From: a virus
IMG/VR virus record: IMGVR_UViG_3300013099_000029
Coordinates: 1-47,684 of that record
Direction: 5' to 3' (one strand)
Length of the DNA stretch: 47,684 bases
The position numbers and the translations under genes were made by a program. The notes below the pieces were generated by a model. The model was not told the DNA's origin, did not search any database, and was given only the letters and a program-made list of their open reading frames with translations. Shown here one piece after another: positions 37,080 to 45,160 of this stretch (positions within the stretch are counted from its first letter, which is position 1; each line of letters starts with the position of its first letter).

Positions 37080-37693
37080 GCGAACTGGAAGATATCAAAT
37101 CCCGGTTCTACATTGCTAAAGGAAGAAAGATAGAACTGGAGAGAAAGAAAGCGCACCTTGAGGAGAAGTTTGAGAACGCCAAAGTACGTCTTTCTAATGC
37201 AGAGCAAGCCAGAGCTATACTGCAACTGGTAGCTAAGTCCACTCAATCAAAGTTAGAGTACCATATAGCTAACCTTGTTACTACTGCTTTGCGTTCTGTA
37301 TTTCCCGAGGCACCTGATTTCGAAGTCCATTTTGTAGAACGGAGAAACACTACTGAATGTGATCTCTTATTCAAAATCGATGGAGAAGAGTACAAACCAA
37401 TTGAAAGCTCAGGAGGAGGCGCCTTAGATGTAGCCTCTTTTGCATTACGTGTATCTCGTTGGAGTTTGAATAAGAACAGACCCACTTTAATATTAGATGA
37501 ACCATTCAGAAATGTATCACCTGATCTACAAAACAAAGTGTCTGAAATGGTTAAATTAGTATCCTCTGAAATCAAATTACAGATTATTATGATCAGCCAT
37601 GCTGTTGAAATAAATACATCAGCGGATAAGATATTTCTTACTACTAAAGAGAAAGGAGTAAGTGCCATAAATGAAAACAATACCATTAACTAA
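37073..37693 (+). CDS. Rad50/SbcC C-terminal half
   Basis: 206 residues. A short coiled coil (1-60) leads into the C-terminal ATPase lobe with the ABC signature ESSGGGALDV (111-120), Walker B TLILDEPF (138-145), D-loop RNVSP and switch His in MISHAVE. No Walker A and no zinc hook, which are in the gene at 34674. Both chains plus the Mre11-like protein should be needed for function. Confidence 0.88.
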   Translation: MVSELEDIKSRFYIAKGRKIELERKKAHLEEKFENAKVRLSNAEQARAILQLVAKSTQSKLEYHIANLVTTALRSVFPEAPDFEVHFVERRNTTECDLLFKIDGEEYKPIESSGGGALDVASFALRVSRWSLNKNRPTLILDEPFRNVSPDLQNKVSEMVKLVSSEIKLQIIMISHAVEINTSADKIFLTTKEKGVSAINENNTIN

Positions 37694-38090
37694 AACTATG
37701 AAGAAGGGAGCAAGGGACATCAATGGAATAGGGTATGCTATAATACAAAAAGTATATGGTGGTACTATAGGCGGTCACGTATTAATTCTACCCAATCAAA
37801 GTTCAGCCAAAGTATATTGTAGATCATGTGGTTCTAAACCAAAAGAAAGTTACAAAGTAGGTGTACCACATTATGATATAAATTCCAAATGTGATTACTT
37901 TATGTTTGCCAGAATGAAAGGTGATTGGAAAACAGGATGGTGCCTTGGTCACATAGAAACTTGGAAGTTTAGGGAGCAATGTGAAAAAGAGCCAGCCGGT
38001 ACATACGACCCAGTAAATAGACACGTAACCCAGTTTGATAATTTTGTTATGCGTATCTCTGATTTAGAACGACCAAGGAGATTTAAATAA
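37671..38090 (+). CDS. Hypothetical Cys-containing protein, 139 aa
   Basis: ATG 37671 overlaps the Rad50 C-half and has AAAGGAGTAAGTGCCATAA upstream; ATG 37701 is an alternative. Contains YCRSCGSKP (about residues 49-57), a single Cys-x2-Cys, with further Cys near 75, 91 and 104 and several His and Trp. Possibly a zinc-binding fold. No recognised family. Confidence 0.7.
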   Translation: MKTIPLTKTMKKGARDINGIGYAIIQKVYGGTIGGHVLILPNQSSAKVYCRSCGSKPKESYKVGVPHYDINSKCDYFMFARMKGDWKTGWCLGHIETWKFREQCEKEPAGTYDPVNRHVTQFDNFVMRISDLERPRRFK

Positions 38091-38350
38091 TGGCAAATGA
38101 ACTCGAATTAATAAAGGAAATGGCTGTAGAACTTGTGCAAGCAATCGAAAGTTACATGTACCCTCCAGAGAAAGGGAACCGATTCGTTTGTAGGATGTGT
38201 GAAGGGTCATACCACTATGAAGATGTATTTCAAGTAAAGAAGTGGCAAACAGCTGGTAGTTATTTTATATGTAAATCTTGTTTCAGCAAAATCAACCCAA
38301 GAATAATGGAAATAAAGGAGACCCCTGATGAAAATTGCGATACTTACTAA
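38090..38350 (+). CDS. Small zinc-ribbon protein, 86 aa
   Basis: TAATG overlap with the previous gene. Acidic helical N-terminus, then FVCRMCEGSYHYEDVF and FICKSC (about 34-67), a C-x2-C ... C-x2-C zinc ribbon. Overlaps the following glycosyltransferase start by 23 bases. Function unknown. Confidence 0.65.
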   Translation: MANELELIKEMAVELVQAIESYMYPPEKGNRFVCRMCEGSYHYEDVFQVKKWQTAGSYFICKSCFSKINPRIMEIKETPDENCDTY

Positions 38351-39635
38351 CTTCCAAGAGTTTCCCCCTGGCTACAGTCTAACAGGTATCGTTCAAGATC
38401 AAGTTCGAATGCTGTTATCTTTTGGGCATGAGGTCCATCTCTTTGTCAATTCAAAGTACCATGGTAAAGGAGAAAACGTTCATTTACCTGATTCTGACTT
38501 TGAGAAGTATGGTTTGGACAAGACAAAGCTACACCTACGGAAAGAAGTTCCCTTCACACATTTGAAAGACTATCAAACTAATAGGTTGGAAACAAACTTC
38601 AAGGAATGTAACCACAAACAAGTGGTAGAAGAAACCAAGAAGATGCTAATTAGAGAGTTAGCCGACTTCGACATTGCTTTCACCCATGACTGGATATTCC
38701 AGGGATGGTTTATGATCTATGGTTTAGGTGTAAAGGGAGCTTCTCCTTTTCTGCCTAAGCTAAGGTGGTTGCATTGGATACATAGTGTACCTACTGTCTT
38801 TCGAGACTGGTGGACAATCAAAGAGTACGGTCCTAATCACAAGATCATCTACCCCAACAATACGGATCGAATACTTGTTGCAGAGCAGTTTCGGGGCATG
38901 ATGGAAGATGTTCGTTGCATCCATCATATCAAAGACATTCGACAATGGATGGACTTCGACCCTGAGACATGCCGTTTCCTTAGAAGGTACCCTCAAATCC
39001 TACAAGCTGATGTAGTCAAGTTGTATCCTGCTTCAGTTGATAGGTTACATGCAAAGAGAGTACATGAGGTAGCTGAAATAATGGCGAACATTAAGAACAC
39101 AGGTAAAAGGGTGTGTTTAATTATAGCAGCCCAGTGGGCAACAGGAAGACAACAGAAGGAAGATATCAATATCTACAAAACGGAAGCCGCTCAAAAGGGA
39201 CTTGAACCTGATACTGATTTTATATTCACTCCAGACTTTGACAAGAAGTATGAGGTAGGTATAACAAAAGCAATGGTTCGGGACTTATTCCTTTGTAGTA
39301 ACCTGTTTATATTCCCCACAAGAGAGGAAACCTTTGGCCTCGTTCTACCTGAAGCAGCATTATCAGGAGTCTTGACAATATCAAATAAATCACTTAGAAT
39401 GCTATCAGAAATCGCAGGCCAGAACGGCCTTTTCTTTGACTTCGGTTCGTACCATCATAATTTTGCTGTTGAAGATATGCGGAAGTACTTACTTGACTTA
39501 TCTCAAATCATTCTTGGAAGACTCAAAGAGAATGAATCCCTTAGTATCAAGACATTTGCTATACAGCATTACAACTGGAATTACTTATATAATAACGAGT
39601 ATCTACCAGTAATACAGGAGGTTATGGCAAAATGA
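38328..39635 (+). CDS. GT4-type glycosyltransferase, 435 aa
   Basis: ATG 38328 follows AAAGGAGACCCCTG. Opens KIAILTNFQEFPPGYSLTGI, a GT-B N-domain strand and loop. The C-domain carries FIFPTREETFGLVLPEAALSG, the E-x7-E donor-binding motif of GT4 enzymes, at about residues 326-346. Complete size. It transfers a sugar from an activated donor; the acceptor could be modified DNA, a virion protein or a host glycan. First gene of the decoration island. Confidence 0.88.
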   Translation: MKIAILTNFQEFPPGYSLTGIVQDQVRMLLSFGHEVHLFVNSKYHGKGENVHLPDSDFEKYGLDKTKLHLRKEVPFTHLKDYQTNRLETNFKECNHKQVVEETKKMLIRELADFDIAFTHDWIFQGWFMIYGLGVKGASPFLPKLRWLHWIHSVPTVFRDWWTIKEYGPNHKIIYPNNTDRILVAEQFRGMMEDVRCIHHIKDIRQWMDFDPETCRFLRRYPQILQADVVKLYPASVDRLHAKRVHEVAEIMANIKNTGKRVCLIIAAQWATGRQQKEDINIYKTEAAQKGLEPDTDFIFTPDFDKKYEVGITKAMVRDLFLCSNLFIFPTREETFGLVLPEAALSGVLTISNKSLRMLSEIAGQNGLFFDFGSYHHNFAVEDMRKYLLDLSQIILGRLKENESLSIKTFAIQHYNWNYLYNNEYLPVIQEVMAK

Positions 39636-39823
39636 GTCAATCAAGCACAACTACAGGGGGCGTTAGTATTTTTGGTTTGCTGGGAGTTGCTTTCATTGTG
39701 CTGAAATTAACGAACGTGATTAACTGGTCATGGTGGTGGGTAACAGTTCCTCTTTGGGGACCATTTACATTCTATATACTCTTAGCAATAGGAACTATGA
39801 TCTTAGCATGGAAGTGGGGCTAA
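39632..39823 (+). CDS. Small two-span membrane protein, 63 aa
   Basis: ATGA overlap with the glycosyltransferase. After a Ser/Thr/Gly-rich start, GVSIFGLLGVAFIVLKLTNVINWSWWW and LWGPFTFYILLAIGTMILAW give two membrane segments with a Trp cluster between. From memory, similar small phage proteins are annotated as transmembrane Fragile-X-F proteins; their function is unknown. A holin is possible but unsupported. Confidence 0.75.
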   Translation: MSQSSTTTGGVSIFGLLGVAFIVLKLTNVINWSWWWVTVPLWGPFTFYILLAIGTMILAWKWG

Positions 39824-39824
39824 T

Positions 39825-40556
39825 ATGAGGTGTTTAGTAACTTATGCTCTACGCAGAAGTGGGCAACATGCTATCATAAATTGGATATGCAGACAGAGTG
39901 GATATAATATACATCTAAACAACGTGGATATTCTATCCTATGATGGTAATTTCAGAGTTGCCAATTATATAATATACAAACATGGTATACCAGTTGTATC
40001 TAAATATGATAGATATAAAAAGGTTCGTTTTGATGCTCTTGGGTTTCCCGATCTGAGGGACTTTGATTTATGTGTTATGAGTTTTGAAGATGCCTTCCCA
40101 CAAACTATTGATTATATTTATAGGCGGGCAGGTTACTTACCCAAAGAAGTCACAACCTCAGTTATAATCAGAGATCCTTACAATTTGTTTGCAAGTAGAT
40201 TGCAAACATACGGTGGTTTATGGAAACCACACAGAGAAGAAAAAGCCTATACAATACAAGGTATGTGGAATAACCATGCTACAATCTGCCTGACCCCTAA
40301 TAAATATATGATGCCATTAATACCTATCAAATTCAATAACTGGGTTTCAGATCAATGCTATCGAAAAGACCTTGCTGAAAAACTCAACTTAGAGTTCACC
40401 GATAGGGGTATTTATGAAGTGCCTTTACATGGTACAAGTTCCTTTAGTGATTCGGATGTACTTAACAGATGGAAAATAAAGAGTAAAGAAGTGAAAGCTC
40501 TTATTGATAAGGAAACAGCTTATAAGTCACAGCAATTGTTTGGGGATATTATATGA
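39825..40556 (+). CDS. Sulfotransferase-like protein, 243 aa
   Basis: RRSGQHAIINWICR (residues 10-23) is placed and shaped like the 5'-phosphosulfate-binding loop of PAPS-dependent sulfotransferases, and VIIRDPYNLFASRLQ (about 117-131) resembles the 3'-phosphate-binding Arg-Asp-Pro-x-x-x-x-x-Ser motif. A P-loop kinase-like fold with another substrate is the alternative. It sits between sugar- and methyl-transferring enzymes, so a sulfated glycan is conceivable. Confidence 0.65.
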   Translation: MRCLVTYALRRSGQHAIINWICRQSGYNIHLNNVDILSYDGNFRVANYIIYKHGIPVVSKYDRYKKVRFDALGFPDLRDFDLCVMSFEDAFPQTIDYIYRRAGYLPKEVTTSVIIRDPYNLFASRLQTYGGLWKPHREEKAYTIQGMWNNHATICLTPNKYMMPLIPIKFNNWVSDQCYRKDLAEKLNLEFTDRGIYEVPLHGTSSFSDSDVLNRWKIKSKEVKALIDKETAYKSQQLFGDII

Positions 40557-41149
40557 TAAATTGGAAAGAAGTCCACAGAAATCCTTGGGAAGACTACCGG
40601 GTAAGATATGATATTGTACGAAGCATGAATGAGTTCCTACCAATTATGCAGAACATAGCCTTACTATTTAAACCTCATACCTATATGGAACTTGGGCTAA
40701 GACATGGCTGGACGTTCAATCAAATGACATCCCTTGATGTGTTTAAAAGGGCAGTTGGTGTTGAATTAGATACAAAGAGAATGCGTGGTGTCAAAACAAA
40801 GAACAGACCAGTGGAAATTCACAATATGTCAACAGATGAATTTGCTATGCTGTGGAGTGAGCCTATTGATATGTTGTTTATCGATGCTGACCATTCATTT
40901 AAACAAGCAAAGAAAGACTTTGATAACTTCTCTAAGTGGATGTCACCTTGTGGTATTATTTGTATGCATGATACCTACCCTACTAATAGAAATACCTATG
41001 ATGAAGCATGGAAGTTAGCAAGAGCTATACACAAATGGGATGAGTACAAAGACTGGGAGATATTTACATTCCCAGGTACTTGGGCTGGTCTTTCTCTTGT
41101 TCGTAAAGCAGTTACACATTTACATTATCTTGATGAGGAGTCCGAATGA
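40553..41149 (+). CDS. SAM-dependent methyltransferase, 198 aa
   Basis: ATGA overlap with the previous gene. YMELGLRHGWT (about 43-53) is motif I, VGVELD motif II, MLFIDADHSFKQAKKDFDNFSKWMSPCGIICMHDTYP (about 104-140) gives the DADH acidic site and the strand of class I O-methyltransferases of the MTase_24 / cephalosporin-hydroxylase group. Sugar methylation fits the neighbouring glycosyltransferases; the substrate is not known. Confidence 0.82.
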   Translation: MINWKEVHRNPWEDYRVRYDIVRSMNEFLPIMQNIALLFKPHTYMELGLRHGWTFNQMTSLDVFKRAVGVELDTKRMRGVKTKNRPVEIHNMSTDEFAMLWSEPIDMLFIDADHSFKQAKKDFDNFSKWMSPCGIICMHDTYPTNRNTYDEAWKLARAIHKWDEYKDWEIFTFPGTWAGLSLVRKAVTHLHYLDEESE

Positions 41150-42270
41150 GGGTTGTATTCTTTTATTATGCCAAGCATCAAGCTATAGCTAAATCTAACC
41201 CCTCATGGGACCCCAAAGCACCTTGTGCTGAAGGTGTGAGGTTAATGTTCCAAGAAGAGGGTTTGCATAATGTATTCAAAAAGCTTCTGCAAGAAAAGGT
41301 AATTGATGAAGTATTGGTAGTTGTTGAAAGCAATAGAGGGACAGGTGTCGGTGACTTCGGGGGAATGAAAGGGTATATTGTTCCTGAGATATGGCAGATA
41401 CTTCCATACTTGAGAGAGGATGATATTCTATTCATTCGGGGCGGGTTTCGATCATGGCATAACTTCCTTATTGAGAAACACATGCATAAATGGAAGATGC
41501 TTTATGCTGCTAACACAGGAAGATCAAGATGGAAGTGGTGGGACATTGTATTAGATGATCTTCAACCAGTCCAAAAACTACCTTATTTGGAATCAAGAGG
41601 TAGACTATTCCTGCACTATGAAAAACCAATTAATCCAGACATATTCTATAAAGAACCTGATGCTAAAATCAAGTATGATGTGTGCTTAGGTGCTTCACAC
41701 GTACATGATAAGAAAGGGCAATGGTTAGGTATCAAAGCATTGAGGGAATACTACTACACATATGGTAAGAATCTGAGAGTGATCATGCCAGGGGGCGGTG
41801 GTAGAGGGGTGAACACAACACCGATGTACAAAACTATACCCAAACTTGATATAATACAAACAGGATTTGTAGCAAGACCTGAACTCCGAAGGATACTTAA
41901 TGCTTCAAAACTGTTCTGTCACTTTGGAGGGGGAGGGCAAAATGACAGAGGTCCGCTTGAAGCAATGGCCTGTGGATGTCCAATTGCTATTAAGACACCA
42001 CACAGACATGGTAGAGTTACATGGGAAAACAAAGATATTTCTTATGTCTTTAATAATGATATACATGATATGGCTTTAGATTTACATCATCTTACATCGT
42101 ATCCAAATGGCAGTCTTAGAGATAAAACGGTTAATTGGTTTCAACAAACAAGTGGGATAGACAATGTGGTTTATCCTCAATTTAAGATGCTGTTCGAATT
42201 TATGAATAAGCATCCTAAACCAACCCTTGAAGCAAAGAAGGGACTATTAAAGGAGGTTCAAAATGGGTGA
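41146..42270 (+). CDS. GT-B glycosyltransferase-like protein, 374 aa
   Basis: ATGA overlap. N-domain begins RVVFFYYAKHQAIAKSNP. The C-domain has ASHVHDKKGQWLGIKAL, a Gly-rich loop (MPGGGGRGVN) and GPLEAMACGCPIAIKTP with the acidic donor-binding Glu typical of GT4 (about 280-295). Second GT-B enzyme of the island; donor and acceptor unknown. Confidence 0.78.
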   Translation: MRVVFFYYAKHQAIAKSNPSWDPKAPCAEGVRLMFQEEGLHNVFKKLLQEKVIDEVLVVVESNRGTGVGDFGGMKGYIVPEIWQILPYLREDDILFIRGGFRSWHNFLIEKHMHKWKMLYAANTGRSRWKWWDIVLDDLQPVQKLPYLESRGRLFLHYEKPINPDIFYKEPDAKIKYDVCLGASHVHDKKGQWLGIKALREYYYTYGKNLRVIMPGGGGRGVNTTPMYKTIPKLDIIQTGFVARPELRRILNASKLFCHFGGGGQNDRGPLEAMACGCPIAIKTPHRHGRVTWENKDISYVFNNDIHDMALDLHHLTSYPNGSLRDKTVNWFQQTSGIDNVVYPQFKMLFEFMNKHPKPTLEAKKGLLKEVQNG

Positions 42271-42490
42271 AATGAGTGTTCTAAACGGTGAAGGTGATTC
42301 AAAGGTAATTTGGGACCCCTCAAATGATGATGAGGTAGAAGCTGCAAAGTGCCAGTTCGACATTTTGATCAACAAAAACTTCAGTATCTTCAAGGTGGGC
42401 AAAGACCACGAACAAACAGGTGGTGCTTTGAAGAAGTTTCCTAAGAAAGCAGGGAAGCTCATTGCCATACCTAAAATTGTAGGAGGGTAA
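42263..42490 (+). CDS. Small hypothetical protein, 75 aa
   Basis: ATG 42263 follows AAAGGAGGTTCAAA; a second ATG lies three codons later. Reads as an acidic N-terminus, IWDPSNDDEVEAAKCQFDILINKNFSIFKV and a Gly/Lys-rich end. The form, a short beta-rich protein preceding a Thr/Ser-rich protein, recalls phage structural accessory genes, but no family is certain. Confidence 0.65.
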   Translation: MGEMSVLNGEGDSKVIWDPSNDDEVEAAKCQFDILINKNFSIFKVGKDHEQTGGALKKFPKKAGKLIAIPKIVGG

Positions 42491-42491
42491 C

Positions 42492-43244
42492 ATGGCAACA
42501 TGGGGACATTGGATCAACACAACCTCTAATGCTTCTGCTACCTCCACAGTTAATATAAGTGCGTCAGGAGTTTGGCACACTTGGTTGACTGTAGATTCAA
42601 CAACATCGGCCACATCAACCGATACTTGGCACAAATGGGGCAACGGTAGTGCTACTACTGGTGGAACTACCGGTGGAACTACTGACTCCAGTGGTGATAC
42701 TTGGTACTATTGGGATAATGCTCCTAACCAAGAGGTTGAAATAAAACAAACTGGAAGGCTTTTCGTAACAGATGAAAGCCCAACCATTTCGTGGCAATTC
42801 AAATCTGATTTCCTTAATAAGCATTATCGAAAGATGCAAACGAAAATCAATAGGATTTGGAACCAACAACTGGCTGATTGGTTGAAGGAAGAAAAAGAAG
42901 CAGCAGAGAATAAGGCAAAGACACTTCTACTTGATCTTATAAGTCAGAAGGAATTCGATCTGTATGAAAAGACCGGAAAACTATTGGTCAAGGGTCGAAA
43001 ACAATCATATATTGTGTATAAAACAGGCGGGGTTACTACTATCCTGAATAATCAAAAAGCAAAAGGGATGTGTGTCCATCTTAATTCAGCGGACAATTAT
43101 AAATGCCCTGATACGGATAATGTAATTGCCATGAAAATGCACATAGAACAAGCCGAACAGCAGTTTCTTAAAACTGCTAATCATCACGGCACAAGAAGTA
43201 GGTATCAATCTGAAATCGATTTCTTAAAAGTGGTGAATGAATAA
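42492..43244 (+). CDS. Protein with WxxW repeats and Ser/Thr-rich linkers, 250 aa
   Basis: ATG 42492 follows GTAGGAGGGTAAC. Residues 1-75 hold four W-x-x-W units (Trp4/7, Trp28/31, Trp46/49, Trp71/74) separated by Thr/Ser/Gly-rich linkers. Residues 80-250 form a second, mostly helical domain (SQKEFDLYEKTGKLLVKGRKQSYIVYK and VIAMKMHIEQAEQQFLKTANHHG) that, from memory, recurs in phage proteins of unknown function. The Ser/Thr-rich repeats could be a virion surface and glycosylation target; this is inference from the neighbouring transferases. Confidence 0.7.
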   Translation: MATWGHWINTTSNASATSTVNISASGVWHTWLTVDSTTSATSTDTWHKWGNGSATTGGTTGGTTDSSGDTWYYWDNAPNQEVEIKQTGRLFVTDESPTISWQFKSDFLNKHYRKMQTKINRIWNQQLADWLKEEKEAAENKAKTLLLDLISQKEFDLYEKTGKLLVKGRKQSYIVYKTGGVTTILNNQKAKGMCVHLNSADNYKCPDTDNVIAMKMHIEQAEQQFLKTANHHGTRSRYQSEIDFLKVVNE

Positions 43245-43250
43245 TAGTTT

Positions 43251-43407
43251 GGGCAAGTGGCGGAATCGACAAGCTGAGGTAGTGGGTGGAGGGCCTGTCA
43301 GTAGGCTTGTTAGTGGTAGACGCAAGAGGCAGAGGTGATTGTTGTAACTCTACGGGAAGTATGTCCTCAAATGACTCCGTGTGCAGGTTCGAATCCTGTC
43401 TTGCCCA
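43251..43407 (+). tRNA. Oversized tRNA-like gene, probably tRNA-Leu-derived
   Basis: GGGCAAG (43251-43257) pairs perfectly with CTTGCCC (43400-43406) as acceptor stem, with A at 43407. GCAGG-TTCGAAT-CCTGT (43383-43399) is a canonical T-arm. TGGCGGAAT (43258-43266) and GGTAGACGC (43315-43323) are the two halves of a Leu-type D-arm, but 47 nt lie between them, including ACAAGC/GCTTGT pairing. The region between D-arm and T-arm (59 nt) is also too long and no clean anticodon arm can be drawn. CTCAAAT at 43366-43372 could present anticodon CAA. Total 157 nt against about 85 normally. A pseudogene, intron-like insert or new tRNA-like RNA are all open. Confidence 0.5.
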
Positions 43408-43654
43408 AAATAAGCTTTATCCGGTGTCTGATAACTCAGACCGTAAGTTGCTTGGTAATTCTCTTGAAATACTCAATAACAAATCCAGCCAATAAGTCGG
43501 TAGTCAAACCGAATCTGGCAGGGGAGATGTTTTGTTTGCATTGTTTAGCAATTGTGTAAACTTGTATTGAGAAAGTTGATGGGAGTCAACATAGTAAGGA
43601 CTGTGAAGCGAGGGAGGTTGCAAGCAAGCCGGATACTTAAAGGAGGATAAGTAA
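43408..43654 (+). other. Intergenic stretch with hairpins after the tRNA-like gene
   Basis: No ORF with a good start. Perfect small hairpins: GTCTGA-TAAC-TCAGAC near 43420-43435, CGGT/ACCG near 43500, and GTTGA/TCAAC near 43577-43592. The end provides AAAGGAGGATAAGTAA for the gene at 43655. It may be the 3' part of a longer structured RNA that includes the tRNA-like element. Confidence 0.4.
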
Positions 43655-43906
43655 ATGAGAAAGTTCATACTAACTATTTTGTTAATAGTTCCTCTTTGTG
43701 GAAGCGGTGTTTGGGACGTAGTAAGTTTTCCCATACTGTTCAAAGATGCACAAATGGAAATACGTGCATGTGGCTTAGACATCAACAAAGATGGGCATGT
43801 GGATGTTGTAATACTAACAGCTGGTGAAGAAAACGAGCCCTTTAAAGCCATGATGCCTCATGAATTTCTTGAAGCTTTGCATCCAGAATACCCGGACGGA
43901 GAATAA
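43655..43906 (+). CDS. Small secreted protein with EF-hand-like loop, 83 aa
   Basis: ATG 43655 follows AAAGGAGGATAAGTAA. Residues 1-18 (RKFILTILLIVPLCGSG) form a signal peptide or anchor, with a Cys at 15 but no clear lipobox. DINKDGHVDVVI (about 48-59) matches a calcium-binding dockerin/EF-hand loop (D-x-N-x-D-G-x-x-D). Function unknown; probably outside the cytoplasm or in the membrane. Confidence 0.65.
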   Translation: MRKFILTILLIVPLCGSGVWDVVSFPILFKDAQMEIRACGLDINKDGHVDVVILTAGEENEPFKAMMPHEFLEALHPEYPDGE

Positions 43907-43909
43907 AAC

Positions 43910-44497
43910 ATGAAACAACTTTGTGATATTTATGGTAAAAGGTTCTTTGGTAAGAGACATAAGCTACACTGGAGGGCTCCCCATGTGTGCAAAGCCATCG
44001 ATGATGTTCTCCATCCTACTTCCGTAGTGGATGTTGGGTGTGCTACTGGTGATCTTGTAGATTGCTGGCAACATAACTTTGGTGTAGAGGCTATGGGAAT
44101 AGAAGGTGATAAGTCTGCCGAAGAATTCCTTGTGACAGATAATATATGGTTTTATGATATGAGAGTTAGTAACGAATATTCATTCACATTCGACCTATGC
44201 ACCTGTCTTGAAGTAGCTGAACATATCGAACCAGAATATGCCTCTATATTTGTGAAGAACCTTGTTGATCTGTCTGATAAAATATTAACCTCTTGTGCCC
44301 CACCAGGTCAAGGTGGCCATCATCATGTAAATTGTCAGCCATTGCCTTACTGGATATACATATTTGAATCATTTGGGTACACATACCAACCACTTATTGT
44401 TGATGACATCAAAAAGGGCTGGGAACCATGGAGAAAGAAAGATGGCATAAGAGCCTTTGATTGGAATCTGGCTTACTTCGAGAAAGAAAATGGATAA
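43910..44497 (+). CDS. SAM-dependent methyltransferase, 195 aa
   Basis: Follows the previous stop by three bases. VVDVGCATGDLVDCW (about 38-52) is motif I; MGIEGDKS motif II; FDLCTCLEVAEHIEPEYASIFVKNLVDLSDKILTSCAP gives the His/Glu motif of class I enzymes of the Methyltransf_23 group. Likely modifies a glycan or small molecule in the decoration island. Substrate unknown. Confidence 0.82.
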   Translation: MKQLCDIYGKRFFGKRHKLHWRAPHVCKAIDDVLHPTSVVDVGCATGDLVDCWQHNFGVEAMGIEGDKSAEEFLVTDNIWFYDMRVSNEYSFTFDLCTCLEVAEHIEPEYASIFVKNLVDLSDKILTSCAPPGQGGHHHVNCQPLPYWIYIFESFGYTYQPLIVDDIKKGWEPWRKKDGIRAFDWNLAYFEKENG

Positions 44498-44687
44498 GAG
44501 ATCAACAAGAGTGTGCAACTATCATGGAGAAAAGAACCCCAACACCAAGCTAACTGAAAAGCAAGTTATTGCAATTAGAGATTACTATGAACAAGGGGCA
44601 TCCCCCACCACACTTGCCAAATTATTCGGCACTTCCAAATCTAATATATCAAATATCGTAGCAAGAAGAACATGGAGAAAGATATGA
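44490..44687 (+). CDS. Small helix-turn-helix protein, 65 aa
   Basis: ATG 44490 inside the end of the previous gene, chosen because the domain starts there. GEKNPNTKLTEKQVIAIRDYYEQGASPTTLAKLFGTSKSNISNIVARRTWRKI is a complete helix-turn-helix like those attached to HNH homing endonucleases and terminase small subunits, here free-standing. No nuclease domain is present. It may bind DNA or RNA as a regulator, or be a remnant of a homing endonuclease. Confidence 0.75.
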   Translation: MDKRSTRVCNYHGEKNPNTKLTEKQVIAIRDYYEQGASPTTLAKLFGTSKSNISNIVARRTWRKI

Positions 44688-45160
44688 TCAAAATTAAAGT
44701 AAATATAGCAGAAGCCATGGTATCCACCAAAGGGGTAGACTTCTTTGATATGGAACTACCTGCAAAAATAGCCTTGAAATTAGCAACGAGATTTAAACAC
44801 CTGGACATTGCTATTCAGCCTGTATACACCAGAAAGAAAAAGATATTCAAAGAACATGCAAATATAGATAAGCACGGTGTGCCTATTACTGTAGGTGGAG
44901 TAGCTTGGAAAGAAGGTAAGGAAGAAAAAGGAGAAGCTTTTCTAAAAGCAACCGCTCGACAAAATGAAGAAGGCAATGTCTTGTACTATCAATCTGGTAT
45001 CAGATGGAAGGATGAAGAAGGTCCCAAACTATTAGAGGCTCTCACAAAGTCCGAAATCGAAATTGCATTACCACCAATCAAGTTTGATCCAGATCAATCA
45101 AGCATGACATTAGGACAGGCAATGACTATCCTTCCCTTCTTGGAGATAATAGATGATTGA
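44684..45160 (+). CDS. Hypothetical protein, 158 aa
   Basis: ATG 44684 (ATGA overlap) is preferred over ATG 44672 four codons earlier. Alpha/beta protein with a beta-rich first third (KIKVNIAEAMVSTKGVDFF), basic centre and an acidic C-terminus. No Cys and no recognised family. Lies between the helix-turn-helix gene and a glycosyltransferase. Confidence 0.7.
   Translation: MIKIKVNIAEAMVSTKGVDFFDMELPAKIALKLATRFKHLDIAIQPVYTRKKKIFKEHANIDKHGVPITVGGVAWKEGKEEKGEAFLKATARQNEEGNVLYYQSGIRWKDEEGPKLLEALTKSEIEIALPPIKFDPDQSSMTLGQAMTILPFLEIIDD

Noticed and set aside
39632-39823. Holin call for the two-span membrane protein
   Set aside because: No endolysin gene is recognised nearby and the neighbours are transferases, so the topology alone is insufficient.
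43251-43407. tmRNA or group I intron-containing tRNA
   Set aside because: A tmRNA has no D-arm-like GCGGAAT/GGTAGACGC halves and is about 350 nt with a tag ORF. A group I intron needs more than 200 nt and its conserved core. Neither fits 157 nt.
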